Origin: Rhizobium sp. Root1220
GTDB lineage: Bacteria; Pseudomonadota; Alphaproteobacteria; Rhizobiales; Rhizobiaceae
Assembly: GCF_001426265.1 (NCBI RefSeq)
Contig: NZ_LMDG01000032.1
Location: 179,900 to 243,899 of the forward strand
DNA length: 64,000 nucleotides
Direction: 5' to 3'
Both the position numbers and the translations under genes were made by a program. This document shows, piece by piece, positions 1 through 8,813 of the stretch. The notes beneath the pieces were generated by a model. The model was not told the origin of the DNA and made no database searches. It saw nothing but the letters and a program-made list of their open reading frames with translations. The number at the start of each line of letters is the position of its first letter. Position 1 is the stretch's first letter.

Positions 1-2
1 CG

Positions 3-746
3 CCTTCTGCGACGGCCCAGGTCAGCGCGCTTGAAGACCTTTCGGCGAGCCGGGATCTTGCCGCTCTGGTCATCCTTCCACACACCTCCGAAGAACTGAC
101 CTTGCCAGTCAAGGCGGTGAAGGACAAAGGTACATTCATCACCGTTGTCGATCGTGGTCTCAACGACCCGACCATCCAGGATCTTTACGTGGCCGGCGAC
201 AATATCGCAGTCGGTCGCAACACGGCGAAATTCCTGGTCGACAAACTTGAGGGCAAGGGCAACGTCGTGGTGCTGCGCGGCATCCCGACGGTCATCGACG
301 ACGAACGCGTCAAGGGCTTTGAAGACGGCATCAACGGTTCGGAGATGAAAGTTCTCGATATCCAGTATGCCAACTGGAACAGTGACGATGCGTTCAAGCT
401 GATGCAGGACTACCTGGCCAAGTACCCGAAGATCGACGCGGTATGGGCCAATGATGACGACATGCTCGTCGGAGTGCTTGAAGCCATCAAGGAATCCGGC
501 CGCAAAGAGATCAAGTATGCGCTCGGCGGCAACGGTATGAAGGAGATCATCAAGAAGGTCATCGACGGCGATCCTGTCACCCCCGTCGAAACCCCCTATC
601 CGCCGTCGATGATCAAGACGGCGCTTTACATGACCGTCGCGAACCTCGTGGGCCATGCTCCTGTTCGCGGTGCAGTTAAGCTCGACGCGCCGTTGATCAC
701 AAAGGATAACGCCGCGGAGTATTATTTCCCGGATTCACCGTTCTAA
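3..746 (+). CDS. Sugar ABC transporter periplasmic substrate-binding protein, 5' truncated
   Basis: C-terminal ~247 residues of a type I periplasmic binding protein of the ribose/LacI-like family. The frame is open from base 3, so the signal peptide and first lobe lie outside the window. Visible family features are the hinge-region stretch FITVVDRGLND, the NxxxGRNTAKFLVDKL helix, the segment GKGNVVVLRGIP and the ligand-side stretch AVWANDDDMLVGVLEAI. The family delivers pentoses, hexoses or sugar alcohols to an inner-membrane permease/ATPase pair. Here the permease and ATPase must lie upstream. The next gene (DJ-1 family) follows after 66 bases on the same strand and may be co-transcribed. 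The exact sugar cannot be read from the sequence. Confidence 0.85.
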   Translation, partial: PSATAQVSALEDLSASRDLAALVILPHTSEELTLPVKAVKDKGTFITVVDRGLNDPTIQDLYVAGDNIAVGRNTAKFLVDKLEGKGNVVVLRGIPTVIDDERVKGFEDGINGSEMKVLDIQYANWNSDDAFKLMQDYLAKYPKIDAVWANDDDMLVGVLEAIKESGRKEIKYALGGNGMKEIIKKVIDGDPVTPVETPYPPSMIKTALYMTVANLVGHAPVRGAVKLDAPLITKDNAAEYYFPDSPF

Positions 747-812
747 GATGTCAATGATGCTGGCGGAGAAACGATCCGCCCGCACACCCAACCAAATGAG
801 GAGGGCAAAACC

Positions 813-1406
813 ATGCCAGGCAAGAAAATCCTGATGTTAACGGGCGACTTCACCGAGGAATACGAGATATTCGTATACCAGCAGGCGATGGAGGCCGTTG
901 GCCACACCGTCCACGTCGTGTGCCCTGACAAGAAGGCCGGCGACATTCTCAGAACGTCGCTCCATGATTTCGAAGGCGACCAGACCTATACCGAAAAGCT
1001 CGGACACAATGTCGTCATCAACAAGACGTTCTCGGAGGCCGAAGCCCAGCTTGATCAATACCACGCTGTCTATTGCGCGGGCGGCCGTGGTCCCGAATAT
1101 ATCCGCACCGACAAGCGCGTGCAGGCGATGGTCCGCCACTTCCACGAGAAGCAGAAGCCTATCTTCACGATCTGCCACGGCGTGCAGATCCTTGTCGCGG
1201 TCGATGGCGTGGTGCGCGGCAAAAAGGTCGCCGCGCTCGGCGCTTGCGAGCCGGAGGTAATCCTTGCCGGCGGCACATATATCGACCTGTCGCCAACTGA
1301 AGCGTACGTCGATGGCACGATGGTCTCAGCTAAGGGCTGGACGGCACTTGCGGCCTTTATCAGGGAGTGCCTCAAGGTCCTTGGAACCGAGATCCGGCAT
1401 AGCTGA
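813..1406 (+). CDS. DJ-1/PfpI family protein
   Basis: A 197-residue single-domain protein of the DJ-1/PfpI superfamily, which has the class I glutamine-amidotransferase-like fold. Known members act as glyoxalase/deglycase, chaperone or peptidase. The nucleophile-elbow motif FTICHGVQ places the candidate catalytic Cys at residue 121 with His122 next to it; an acidic cluster (TEEYE, residues 14-18) is where the partner Glu usually sits. A good ribosome-binding site (GGAGG) precedes the ATG. It lies just downstream of a sugar-binding protein gene, so a link to sugar or aldehyde detoxification is possible, but that is inference. A strong hairpin terminator follows. Confidence 0.85.
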   Translation: MPGKKILMLTGDFTEEYEIFVYQQAMEAVGHTVHVVCPDKKAGDILRTSLHDFEGDQTYTEKLGHNVVINKTFSEAEAQLDQYHAVYCAGGRGPEYIRTDKRVQAMVRHFHEKQKPIFTICHGVQILVAVDGVVRGKKVAALGACEPEVILAGGTYIDLSPTEAYVDGTMVSAKGWTALAAFIRECLKVLGTEIRHS

Positions 1407-1416
1407 ATTGCGCAAC

Positions 1417-1444
1417 GAACCGACGCGAATGTTCGCGTCGGTTC
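1417..1444. terminator. Bidirectional hairpin terminator
   Basis: Perfect 13-bp inverted repeat (GAACCGACGCGAA / TTCGCGTCGGTTC) separated by 2 bases, between the convergent DJ-1-family gene and the efflux MFS gene. There is no long T-run on either side. The position makes it a shared terminator. Confidence 0.7.
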
Positions 1445-1493
1445 TGCATGTCTCTGGAGGCGTCACGATACGGGCGATGCTCGCTCGCGGCGC

Positions 1494-3095
1494 TCAATGC
1501 GCTCCCGCCCCTCCTCCGGCCTTGGAGCGTTTCGTGAGCAGCAGCAACACTGCGGCGAGGGCGAGAACCACGCCGATGACAGCGAAGGTATCGCTGAAGC
1601 CCATTATCAATGCCTGCCGCTTTACGATGCGCCCAAGCGCCACGACCGCCTCTGCACTTGCCTTGGCATGGTCCGATACCCCATGGGTCTGAAAATATCC
1701 GGTGAGTGCGTCGAGCCGCTGTTTGACTTCGTCTCGAGACGCCGTGACCGACTGGCCGATGATGTTCGAATGGAATTGCTCCCGTTTCGTGAGCACCGTG
1801 CCGAGCGTCGCGGTACCGACCGCTCCCCCGAGATTGCGGAGCATGTTCGTCAGCCCCGAGGCGGCTGCAGCGTCCGACGGCGCAATGGCACCCGTGGTGA
1901 TCGCCGTTATCGGGGTTATCACCAGTGCCTGCCCGATCGCTCGTACGATGTTCGGAATCCAGAACTGGTCACCGGCATTATCAGGCGACAGAGAAATGTT
2001 CATGAAACAGCTGATCGCAAAGATGCTGATGCCGAGGAACCCGATGTAGCGGACGTCGAAGCGCTTCATCATCATAGGGACCAGCGGAATGATAAGCAGT
2101 TGCGGCAGACCGGTCCATGCGAGGACATTTCCGATCTGCTGGGCATTGTAGTGCTGCACCTGTCCGAGATATTGCGGCAGGATGTAGACGGTGCCGAACA
2201 ATGCTACGCCCACAAGGACATTCACCGCGACGCCAATACCGAAATTACGCTGCTTCAGAAGCCGCAATTTCACCAGCGGCTTCTCGACAGTCAGCTCGAT
2301 CCAGATGAAGGCGGTCAGGAAGACGAAGGCGACCACGCTCAGCTTCAGGATGAACGGCGACGAGAACCAATCGTCCTTGTTGCCTTCCTCAAGAACGGTC
2401 TGCAGGGCCGCGAGACCAATCGCCATCGTCACGATGCCCGCCCAGTCGCCTTCGCGCAGAAGGCCGAGGCGCATCGGCTGCTTATCCAGTGTCAACGCCA
2501 GCGCGAGCGCCATGATCGCGCTCGGGATCGTGTTGATGAAGAAGATCGTCTGCCATCCATAGTTTTCGGTCAGGTAACCGCCGATGGTGGGGCCGATGGC
2601 CGGCGCAAATGTCACCGAGAGCGCAAAGATCGCCAGGCCGACCGGCTGCTGCGATTTCGGCAGTTTGGTCAGCACCATCGTGAAGGCCATGGGAATGAGG
2701 ATACCACCGGCAAACCCCTGCAGCCCCCGCATCACGATCATCGAACTGAGATCGTGCGTGAACGCACACGCCATGGAGAACAGTGGAAAAAGGATCGTGT
2801 TCACGAGGATATACCGCCTGAACGAGAACACGTTGCTGAAGTAGGCGGTGAGCGGAATGACGATGATTTCGCCGATGAGGTAAGAGGTCGAAATCCATGC
2901 GCCGTTGTCGACACCGGTGCCGATCCCACCCTCGATCTCCAGAAGCGATGCATTGGTGATCTGGATGTTGAGGATCGCCATGAACGCGCCGATCATCCCG
3001 GCCAGCACGGCAATCCATTCCCTGGCTCCGGCTGTCTGTGCGCCACCTGCCGCTGGCATTGCCGCGGCTCCCTGGATCGTTGTGGCATTGGACAT
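1494..3095 (-). CDS. DHA2 family MFS multidrug efflux permease (EmrB-like)
   Basis: A 533-residue major facilitator of the drug:H+ antiporter-2 family (14 membrane segments expected). Family hallmarks are the first helix AVLAGMIGAFMAILNIQITN, motif A-like RYILVNT followed by the GLQGFAGGILIPMAF helix, and the motif C region GPTIGGYLTENYGWQTIFFIN. With the membrane-fusion protein encoded 26 bases upstream on the same strand it should form an EmrAB-type pump that works with an outer-membrane TolC-like channel not encoded here. The start is fixed by a strong AGGAGG-type ribosome-binding site 8 bases ahead of the ATG. Regulation is probably by the divergent TetR gene. The substrate is unknown. 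Confidence 0.9.
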   Translation of the reverse strand: MSNATTIQGAAAMPAAGGAQTAGAREWIAVLAGMIGAFMAILNIQITNASLLEIEGGIGTGVDNGAWISTSYLIGEIIVIPLTAYFSNVFSFRRYILVNTILFPLFSMACAFTHDLSSMIVMRGLQGFAGGILIPMAFTMVLTKLPKSQQPVGLAIFALSVTFAPAIGPTIGGYLTENYGWQTIFFINTIPSAIMALALALTLDKQPMRLGLLREGDWAGIVTMAIGLAALQTVLEEGNKDDWFSSPFILKLSVVAFVFLTAFIWIELTVEKPLVKLRLLKQRNFGIGVAVNVLVGVALFGTVYILPQYLGQVQHYNAQQIGNVLAWTGLPQLLIIPLVPMMMKRFDVRYIGFLGISIFAISCFMNISLSPDNAGDQFWIPNIVRAIGQALVITPITAITTGAIAPSDAAAASGLTNMLRNLGGAVGTATLGTVLTKREQFHSNIIGQSVTASRDEVKQRLDALTGYFQTHGVSDHAKASAEAVVALGRIVKRQALIMGFSDTFAVIGVVLALAAVLLLLTKRSKAGGGAGAH

Positions 3096-3121
3096 GACCT
3101 GATCCTCCTGGTTCTGGACGG

Positions 3122-4312
3122 TTACTTGGCGCCGTTTCGGGTGTCGATGCTGGGTGTCACGGACATTCCGGGCCGCAAGTCGCCGGAGGCAGAGCTATTT
3201 GCATCGATGACGATGCGAACCGGGATGCGCTGGACAACCTTGGTGAAGTTGCCGGTGGCGTTGTCAGGAGGCAAAAGGGCAAACTCCTGACCGCTCGCTG
3301 GAGCGAGGCTTTCAACGTGGCCGTGGTAGATGTGGCCAGGGTAGGTATCAACGTCGATATCGACCGGCTGTCCGGGGTGAACGTCCGTCAGCTGGGTTTC
3401 CTTGTAGTTCGCCACGATGTAGGCGGCGTCTGTCGGAACAACCGTCATGAGCTGGGTCCCGGCCTGCACATATTGGCCGACGCGAAGAGTGCGGTTTCCA
3501 ACGACGCCGTCGATCGGCGCCACAATGCTCGCGTAGGTGAGATTGAGTTCGGCCTGGTGCTGGACGGCAACGTCGTGGGCGAGCATCGCATCAGCCTGCG
3601 TCACCTCTGCCTTGAGTATCTCGACCTGGTGTGTCGCGGTCGCCAGTGATGCAACATCGCGGGCAGTCGCGGCACGGTTGGCAGCAATCTGAGACGCGGC
3701 TTGCTGCGCGGTTTGGACCGGTGCATAGCCATTGTTCGCAAGACGCGCATAGCGTTGATCGTTCTGCTCGGCGAAGGTTTCATTCGCGCGATCGGCGTCA
3801 ATCGACGCTTGAGCTGCGGCGATGACGGATTGCTGCGTTACCAGCGCTGCCTTCTTGGCGTCGACAGTCGCCTGGGCCGCTTGTACATCGGCCTTTGCCT
3901 GTTCGAGAGCCGTTGCGTAGTCGCGGTCGTCGATCGTCGCTAGCACCTGCCCTGCCTTGACGTGCTGATTGTCGCCAACCAACACCTTGGCGAGATAACC
4001 CGAGATCTTGGGCGCGATGGCGCTGCTGTCAGCCTTGATGTACGCGTCATCGGTCGAAACCATGAAGCGACCGACGGTCCAATAGTCGTGGCCGTAGTAG
4101 GCGCCCGCCGCGACAACCACGACCGCGCCGATGCTCATAACCGCTTTTTTCAGGCCACCACCGCGTTTACTTGCGCCGATCGCCGCGGCAGAAGCAGCGG
4201 GAGGTGCCACTACTCCGGGCTGCCCCGCGTCCATCGTATGGGCTTGTGCGGCGTTCTGGGAAACGGCAACGCTGCGGTCCGGCTTGGTCAGCGCGATTAC
4301 GTTCTCGTCCAT
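3122..4312 (-). CDS. HlyD-family efflux membrane-fusion protein (EmrA-like)
   Basis: A 396-residue periplasmic adaptor. There is a cytoplasmic N-terminal ~55 residues, one membrane helix (KKAVMSIGAVVVVAAGAYYG), a biotinyl-lipoyl-like segment (AIAPKISGYLAKVLVGDNQHVKAGQVLATID), a long Ala/Gln-rich coiled-coil hairpin, then the second lipoyl half and a beta-barrel (VVGNRTLRVGQYVQAGTQLM). It bridges the EmrB-like permease to an outer-membrane channel. The ATG at 4312 is chosen over a GTG nine bases upstream because the AGGAG ribosome-binding site sits 8 bases before the ATG but abuts the GTG. First gene of the efflux operon. Confidence 0.9.
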   Translation of the reverse strand: MDENVIALTKPDRSVAVSQNAAQAHTMDAGQPGVVAPPAASAAAIGASKRGGGLKKAVMSIGAVVVVAAGAYYGHDYWTVGRFMVSTDDAYIKADSSAIAPKISGYLAKVLVGDNQHVKAGQVLATIDDRDYATALEQAKADVQAAQATVDAKKAALVTQQSVIAAAQASIDADRANETFAEQNDQRYARLANNGYAPVQTAQQAASQIAANRAATARDVASLATATHQVEILKAEVTQADAMLAHDVAVQHQAELNLTYASIVAPIDGVVGNRTLRVGQYVQAGTQLMTVVPTDAAYIVANYKETQLTDVHPGQPVDIDVDTYPGHIYHGHVESLAPASGQEFALLPPDNATGNFTKVVQRIPVRIVIDANSSASGDLRPGMSVTPSIDTRNGAK

Positions 4313-4364
4313 TGCGATCACTCCTGACTGTCGAAGGTCGCCTTGCGAACCGCAGTCGTTAATA

Positions 4365-4509
4365 TGGAAACTTATGGTTTTCCAAAAATATGTTGTCGAT
4401 CTGCAATGTCAATGCAAATTTGGAAAATTTTCGTATTCCAAAATGAAAGTGGTCGACTTAGTGGACGGATTGCGCGCCTCAGGTGTTTAGGAAACTTGAT
4501 AATTTCCTA
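4365..4509. promoter_or_regulatory. Divergent promoter region with three dyad operators
   Basis: Three inverted repeats lie between the efflux operon and the TetR gene. Site 1, 4365-4384, has TGGAAA-N8-TTTCCA. Site 2, 4419-4442, has TTTGGAA-N10-TTCCAAA. Site 3, 4488-4509, has TAGGAAA-N8-TTTCCTA. Sites 1 and 3 share the GGAAACTT...TTTCC architecture, as expected for binding sites of one TetR dimer. Site 1 lies closest to the efflux start and site 3 about 40 bases before the TetR start, so autoregulation plus repression of the pump is the likely arrangement. Confidence 0.65.
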
Positions 4510-4549
4510 TATTTGCAATAGCACTTGGGAAGCGCCAATTTGGAATGTG

Positions 4550-5203
4550 ATGATGCAGGATCAGGTCTCGTTAGAGAAACGCTGCCGCGGCAGGCCGCAG
4601 GTTAGATCCGATGATGAGACGAGGCAGGTCATCATCGAAGCCGCGAATGATCAATTCAAGCAAGCTGGGTACGCGTCTGCCAGCATCAGCGCAATCGCCC
4701 GGGCTGCGGGCGTCTCAACCAAGACACTGTACCGCTTGTTTCCCGCGAAAGCAGACCTGTTTTCCGAGCTGATCTCGAGCAAGATTAACCGCTATTTCCT
4801 CGGAATGGATCCCAGCAGTCTTGCAGGTCTTGCACCACGAGAAGGCCTTGAGCGCCTTCTCCTTGCTTATGGCCGACTTACTCTTTCGGAGGAGACGATC
4901 ATGATCACGCGGCTGGTGCTTAGCGAATCCGACCGCTTCCCCGAAATAGCATCGGTCTTCTATGAGCAAGCGATCATCAGAACCAGCAAGGTGATGGAGG
5001 ATTGGCTGTCCGGCCAGATCAGCCTGGGGGCTGTGAAGCCCGTTAATGTCGCAATGGCGATCGGCATGCTGCGTGGCATGATGACAATGGAACCACAGCG
5101 CACAGTAATGCTTGGCAAGGTCGCGGGAATACCTGACGATCAGATCGTAGAAAGGGCGCGAGCCTGCGCCGACATATTTCTCGACGGCTGCTCAAAGCGC
5201 TAG
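4550..5203 (+). CDS. TetR family transcriptional regulator
   Basis: A 217-residue TetR/AcrR regulator, divergent from the efflux operon. The N-terminal helix-turn-helix is clear: ETRQVIIEAANDQFKQAGY, then ISAIARAAGVSTKTLYRLFP, then KADLFSELI. The rest is a helical ligand/dimer domain of the AcrR C-terminal type. The frame stays open about 200 bases further upstream, but that stretch is AT-rich and contains the operators, so the ATG at 4550 (or 4553), just before the basic GRPQVRSDDETR leader, is preferred. It probably represses the EmrAB-like pump and itself. Confidence 0.85.
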   Translation: MMQDQVSLEKRCRGRPQVRSDDETRQVIIEAANDQFKQAGYASASISAIARAAGVSTKTLYRLFPAKADLFSELISSKINRYFLGMDPSSLAGLAPREGLERLLLAYGRLTLSEETIMITRLVLSESDRFPEIASVFYEQAIIRTSKVMEDWLSGQISLGAVKPVNVAMAIGMLRGMMTMEPQRTVMLGKVAGIPDDQIVERARACADIFLDGCSKR

Positions 5204-5559
5204 ACCCCTAAATCCCCTGGCAATGATCTTCTTGCACGGCAGCCGTGCATCCGTCTCGCAGCTTCAATGACGCGAGCGAAGCAGCGAACTCTTCACTGTT
5301 AGAAACCAACGTCTGAACTTGCCACGACCTTCGTATGGTTGGTGAGCAGCCGTGGGGTTCATATCTTCAACTGACGAGTGACGACAACGTTTCGAACGCC
5401 GCGCTCGCAGTCGGAGCAGGCCAGACGCGTTCGTCCGTGGGGCGAGCCGCAGGAGTTTGCTTCCCCGCACATCAAAGAGATCAAAATGCAAAAACTCGGC
5501 AGCGGCATCACAGCCAACGATACTCTCGACAACACGCCAGTAGACGGAATCTGACCGAC
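5204..5559. other. Intergenic region, no gene seen
   Basis: No convincing coding frame in 356 bases. It holds a tight palindrome TGCACGGC-A-GCCGTGCA at 5233-5249, just after the TetR stop, which could be a terminator stem or an operator. The remainder would contain the promoter of the dehydrogenase gene. Confidence 0.5.
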
Positions 5560-6495
5560 ATGGATAAGGATCTTCGAAAAACGGTGGTTCTTGCCAGCCC
5601 GCATCTGGCGCCCTTTCTCAAGGAGGCGCTCGATGGCCGGTATCGTCTTGTGGATTTTGGCCCGACCCCGCCAAAGCCTGGCTCGAGCGGCGCCCGCGCT
5701 GTCATTGTCGACGGAAGCCGGCCATTCGACAAGAGATGGTATGAAGCCATGCCGAACCTTGGCCTGGTAGCATGCTTCAACACTGGCTACGATGGTATTG
5801 ACGTGGCCGACGCGCACAGGCGCGGGATCGTTGTCACCTATGCGCGGAACGTCAACCACGAGGACGTCGCAGACTTCGCGATCGGACAGATCCTGAACAT
5901 CTATCGGAAGATTTCCGATGGCAGCCGCTGGGTCAACGATGGAGAGTGGCAGTCGGGAAAGCGGCTGATCACAACGTCCCTTTCCGGTCTTCGCCTGGGA
6001 ATTGTCGGCTTCGGGAGCATCGGGCAGGCTCTTGCCCGCCGTGCGGACGTGATGGGTATGGTAACCTCCTGGTGGGCGCCAAGCGACAAGCCCGACGTTC
6101 CCTGGCGCAAGGCGTCCGATCTGATCGAGCTTGCGCGCTGGAGCGACGTGCTGGTGGTGGCTGCGAGCGCGGACGAAGACAATCGTGGCTTGATCTCCGC
6201 ACAGGTAATCGAGGCACTGGGTCCGCAGGGCGCACTCATCAACGTAGCCCGGGGAACACTCGTGGATGAAGATGCCGTGATCAGTGCGTTGCGACGCGGC
6301 GCATTGGCTGCCGCGGCACTGGATGTGTATCAGCAGGAGCCGACCTCCGCCGGGCGCTGGAGCGATGTACCACACGCGTTTCTGTCACCGCATATCGCTG
6401 GCGTTACAGACCTTGCACTGAGCCGCATGGCCGCGCTCGTAGGGGCCAACCTCGATGCGTTCTTCAACGGGGAGCCGGTGCTCACAGCCGCCTGA
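5560..6495 (+). CDS. D-isomer-specific 2-hydroxyacid dehydrogenase (NAD(P)-dependent)
   Basis: A 311-residue enzyme that reversibly reduces 2-keto acids such as glyoxylate, hydroxypyruvate or 2-ketogluconate to D-2-hydroxy acids. The N-terminal substrate domain carries LVACFNTGYDGIDV. The NAD-binding domain has LRLGIVGFGSIGQALARRA, the catalytic Arg lies in INVARGTLVDEDAV, a Glu near LDVYQQEP, and the catalytic His in LSPHIAGVT. Length is normal for the family. The ATG at 5560 gives a standard N-terminus; longer in-frame extensions lack family resemblance. It stands alone, so its substrate is not predictable from context. Confidence 0.88.
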   Translation: MDKDLRKTVVLASPHLAPFLKEALDGRYRLVDFGPTPPKPGSSGARAVIVDGSRPFDKRWYEAMPNLGLVACFNTGYDGIDVADAHRRGIVVTYARNVNHEDVADFAIGQILNIYRKISDGSRWVNDGEWQSGKRLITTSLSGLRLGIVGFGSIGQALARRADVMGMVTSWWAPSDKPDVPWRKASDLIELARWSDVLVVAASADEDNRGLISAQVIEALGPQGALINVARGTLVDEDAVISALRRGALAAAALDVYQQEPTSAGRWSDVPHAFLSPHIAGVTDLALSRMAALVGANLDAFFNGEPVLTAA

Positions 6496-6673
6496 CAGTC
6501 GGCGCTCGGCGGAGGCGGCTGCCGAGCAAGCGTCCCTCGCCAGCGCGACTTGCTCAATCCGACCCTACACCAGTGTATGTCACGCGCTGAACGACAATCC
6601 ATCAACCGCGGTACGTGTTCCTCGCAAGCAAGAACATTCCGCGCATCACCCTTCAAGATTAAGAGGCAGTGCT

Positions 6674-6907
6674 ATGAACTCCACTCAACCTTCACCTGAA
6701 CACCGCCAACCCTTGCCGTTCAGGCGAACGATGATCGCGGTGGCATGTGGTGCAATCATCATGGCGGCTGGTGTGATCGAGTTTTTGAGATGGTTTCCGC
6801 ATGCTTCCATCATCGCTCGCCCGTCTGTCCTCACGACAACAGTCGCATTCGAGCCCGAGAGCCGTCAGGACGTTCTGCTCAAGACGGTGTTTCCCCATCA
6901 GGTATAG
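6674..6907 (+). CDS. Small hypothetical membrane protein
   Basis: A possible 77-residue protein. Residues ~20-40 (MIAVACGAIIMAAGVIEFL) form one convincing hydrophobic helix after a basic patch RR, so it may be a single-pass membrane or secreted protein. A purine-rich AAGAGGC lies ~8 bases before the ATG. No family is recognised. It lies between a dehydrogenase and a LuxR-type regulator gene on the same strand. It could be a chance frame. Confidence 0.4.
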   Translation: MNSTQPSPEHRQPLPFRRTMIAVACGAIIMAAGVIEFLRWFPHASIIARPSVLTTTVAFEPESRQDVLLKTVFPHQV

Positions 6908-7222
6908 TGGGCTCATGAGTGGGCTACAGGACTTGGAAGTTCGAGCACCCCGTCCGAAGGCGAGGAAACATGCCGCACAGGCAGGCCTCTTTGTCGGGAA
7001 CGCGATCGTCACGGTTGTCGAAGGCGCGGCTTGAGACTGCGTGCTGCGAGCTACGGGTTTCTTTGGTTTCCGTTTGAGCCCAAAAACTCATTACTTCCGC
7101 AGGGGAACGATCCCACACAATTCATATGCGTGTGCTACGCCTAATGTAACTATCACTTAAGTATGCATTCCAAAATGGTGCATTCCTGGGCTAGGGTATT
7201 ACTTGGAATTGGAGGGGGGAAT
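6908..7222. other. Intergenic region upstream of LuxR-type regulator
   Basis: A 39-codon frame (6915-7034) is present but has no good ribosome-binding site and is not called. The 8-base direct repeat TGCATTCC occurs at 7164-7171 and 7179-7186 (15-base period), shortly before the start of the response regulator gene; this spacing suits a tandem activator site. Composition becomes AT-richer toward the gene, as expected for a promoter. Confidence 0.45.
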
Positions 7223-7891
7223 ATGGCGATTTCTGTAGCGTTCGTCGATGATCATCCAATACTGCTGGAGGGACTGGTCAGCCTTTATTCGAATAAACCG
7301 GATCTGAGTATTGTCGGCAAAGGCGACAACGCCGTGGACGCTCTGAAGCTTGTCGAGGAGCTCGCACCAAACGTCATTGTGGTCGATCTCAGTATGCCCG
7401 GAGACGCGATCGCGGCGATTGAGATCATCTTGCAGCGATACCAGCGAACCCGGATCATTGTGTTTACCGCAAGTTCGAGCATCGAGTTGGCAATTCAGGT
7501 TTTGAGCCTTGGTGTTTCCGGTTACGTGTTGAAAGGCAGCACGGCGTCCGACCTGCACGAAGCGATCAGAACCGTGCACGCCGGAAACACATTCATCACA
7601 CCTGGCTTTGCCACCAAGGTAATCATGTCGATGAAGACCGAAGCGCTTCGCCGCAAGGCTCAAGTTAACCTGAGGCTGAGCGCACGCGAAGAACAGATCG
7701 TCGACCATCTGATGCGCGGCAACACCAACCGCGAAATCGCGAGCTGTCTTGATATCAGCGAAAAGACCGTGAAGCACTACATGACCGTCCTGATGCAGAA
7801 GCTGGATGCCCGCAATCGTCTGGAAGTCGTTCTTGCAGCACAAAGGCTGAGCAAGCCGCTCGATGTGGCTGGCGCAAAGTCGTTCAACTGA
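7223..7891 (+). CDS. NarL/FixJ-type response regulator, LuxR-family
   Basis: A 222-residue two-domain regulator. The receiver is intact: acidic pair D9-D10, phosphoacceptor D55 in VIVVDLSMPG, Thr in IVFTAS and Lys104 in YVLKGS. The C-terminal LuxR helix-turn-helix reads LSAREEQIVDHLMRGNTNREIA...EKTVKHYM. A very strong ribosome-binding site (GGAGGGGGG) fixes the ATG at 7223. No partner histidine kinase is in the window. A second, degenerate LuxR-type regulator lies 2.9 kb away on the opposite strand. Targets are unknown. Confidence 0.88.
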   Translation: MAISVAFVDDHPILLEGLVSLYSNKPDLSIVGKGDNAVDALKLVEELAPNVIVVDLSMPGDAIAAIEIILQRYQRTRIIVFTASSSIELAIQVLSLGVSGYVLKGSTASDLHEAIRTVHAGNTFITPGFATKVIMSMKTEALRRKAQVNLRLSAREEQIVDHLMRGNTNREIASCLDISEKTVKHYMTVLMQKLDARNRLEVVLAAQRLSKPLDVAGAKSFN

Positions 7892-7902
7892 GAGTGCCGC
7901 AG

Positions 7903-7930
7903 CCCGGCGATCAGACGATCAGTCGCCGGG
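7903..7930. terminator. Hairpin between convergent genes
   Basis: CCCGGCGA / TCGCCGGG, an 8-bp perfect stem with a 12-base loop. It overlaps the last codons of the EamA transporter gene and follows the LuxR regulator stop. No T-run follows. Confidence 0.45.
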
Positions 7931-8813
7931 TTGCGAGCAGCTGGCGGCGTTCCCACAAGACGAGTGCAACGCTGGAGACGACGATCACAATCGCGCCGGC
8001 GACGACATTTATCGTCGGCACTTCAGACCATATGAGATAGCCATACAGGAATGCCCAGATGAGGCCGCTGTATTCCATCGGCGCGAGCGTCGAAGCCGGC
8101 GCGTAGCGAAAGCCTTCGTAAAGCAGATATTGCCCGGCGGCCGCCACAAGACCTAGACCGATCATCAGGAACCATCCGAACGAATCGGGTGTCTTCCAAA
8201 GCCACGGCAGCGTGGCGCCGCAGGCGACTACGAAAAGAAAGCTCGTCGCCATCATCTGGTTCAGCGTGCTTTCGGTGCGACTGACGAGGCGAACGAGAAC
8301 CGTGCTCCAGGCCCAGCAAAATCCGGCAAAAATGACCATGCCTGCCGGAATCAGACTTGGAGCTTCTGCGGGGTTGGCTGCCAACAGCACACCGGCAAAA
8401 CCACCGATGCAGGCGAGCCAGCGGACCGGGCCGACATTCTCCTTGAGAACCAGGATCGAGAGGAAAATGACGATGATCGGCGCCGAGAAGTACATGGTCG
8501 TGATTTCCGCAAGACCGAGGTGCCGCGCGGCCGAGTAGAAAGCCATCCATGCAGCAAGCATGAGGCCGGCACGCAGCAGCAACGATTTCCGATGCGCACT
8601 CTTCAAGATCGATGGGTGTCCGAGCCGCCGGACCATGAGGCCTGCGATGGCCACGATCATGATGCTGCGCATGAAGAGGATCTGCGGGACGGAATAGTCC
8701 GTGACGAGCCATTTGACCATCGCGTCCTGGATCGCAAACAGCGAATAGCCGGAACAGGCGAGTGCTATTCCGACGAGCGGACTTGTTTGACGGTCTGAAG
8801 ATCGGGAGGACAT
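7911..8813 (-). CDS. EamA/DMT family transporter
   Basis: A 300-residue drug/metabolite transporter with two EamA repeats, ten hydrophobic segments expected. Recognisable parts are ALACSGYSLFAIQDAMVKWL (first helix), the repeat-1 end LKENVGPVRWLACIGGFAGVLL and the repeat-2 end SEVPTINVVAGAIVIVVSSV. Members export amino acids or small metabolites, or act in nucleotide-sugar or S-adenosylmethionine transport; the substrate cannot be told here. It is convergent with the LuxR regulator and divergent from the sterol-desaturase-family gene. Confidence 0.85.
   Translation of the reverse strand: MSSRSSDRQTSPLVGIALACSGYSLFAIQDAMVKWLVTDYSVPQILFMRSIMIVAIAGLMVRRLGHPSILKSAHRKSLLLRAGLMLAAWMAFYSAARHLGLAEITTMYFSAPIIVIFLSILVLKENVGPVRWLACIGGFAGVLLAANPAEAPSLIPAGMVIFAGFCWAWSTVLVRLVSRTESTLNQMMATSFLFVVACGATLPWLWKTPDSFGWFLMIGLGLVAAAGQYLLYEGFRYAPASTLAPMEYSGLIWAFLYGYLIWSEVPTINVVAGAIVIVVSSVALVLWERRQLLATRRLIV

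Noticed and set aside
1497..3290. 597-codon plus-strand frame opposite the efflux permease
   Set aside because: Composition is Arg/His/Glu-rich with no motifs, typical of the antisense of a GC-rich gene. The minus-strand MFS protein is unmistakable.
6915..7034. 39-codon frame starting MSGLQDLEVRAPRPKARK
   Set aside because: No ribosome-binding site and no recognisable feature; kept only as a note in the intergenic entry.
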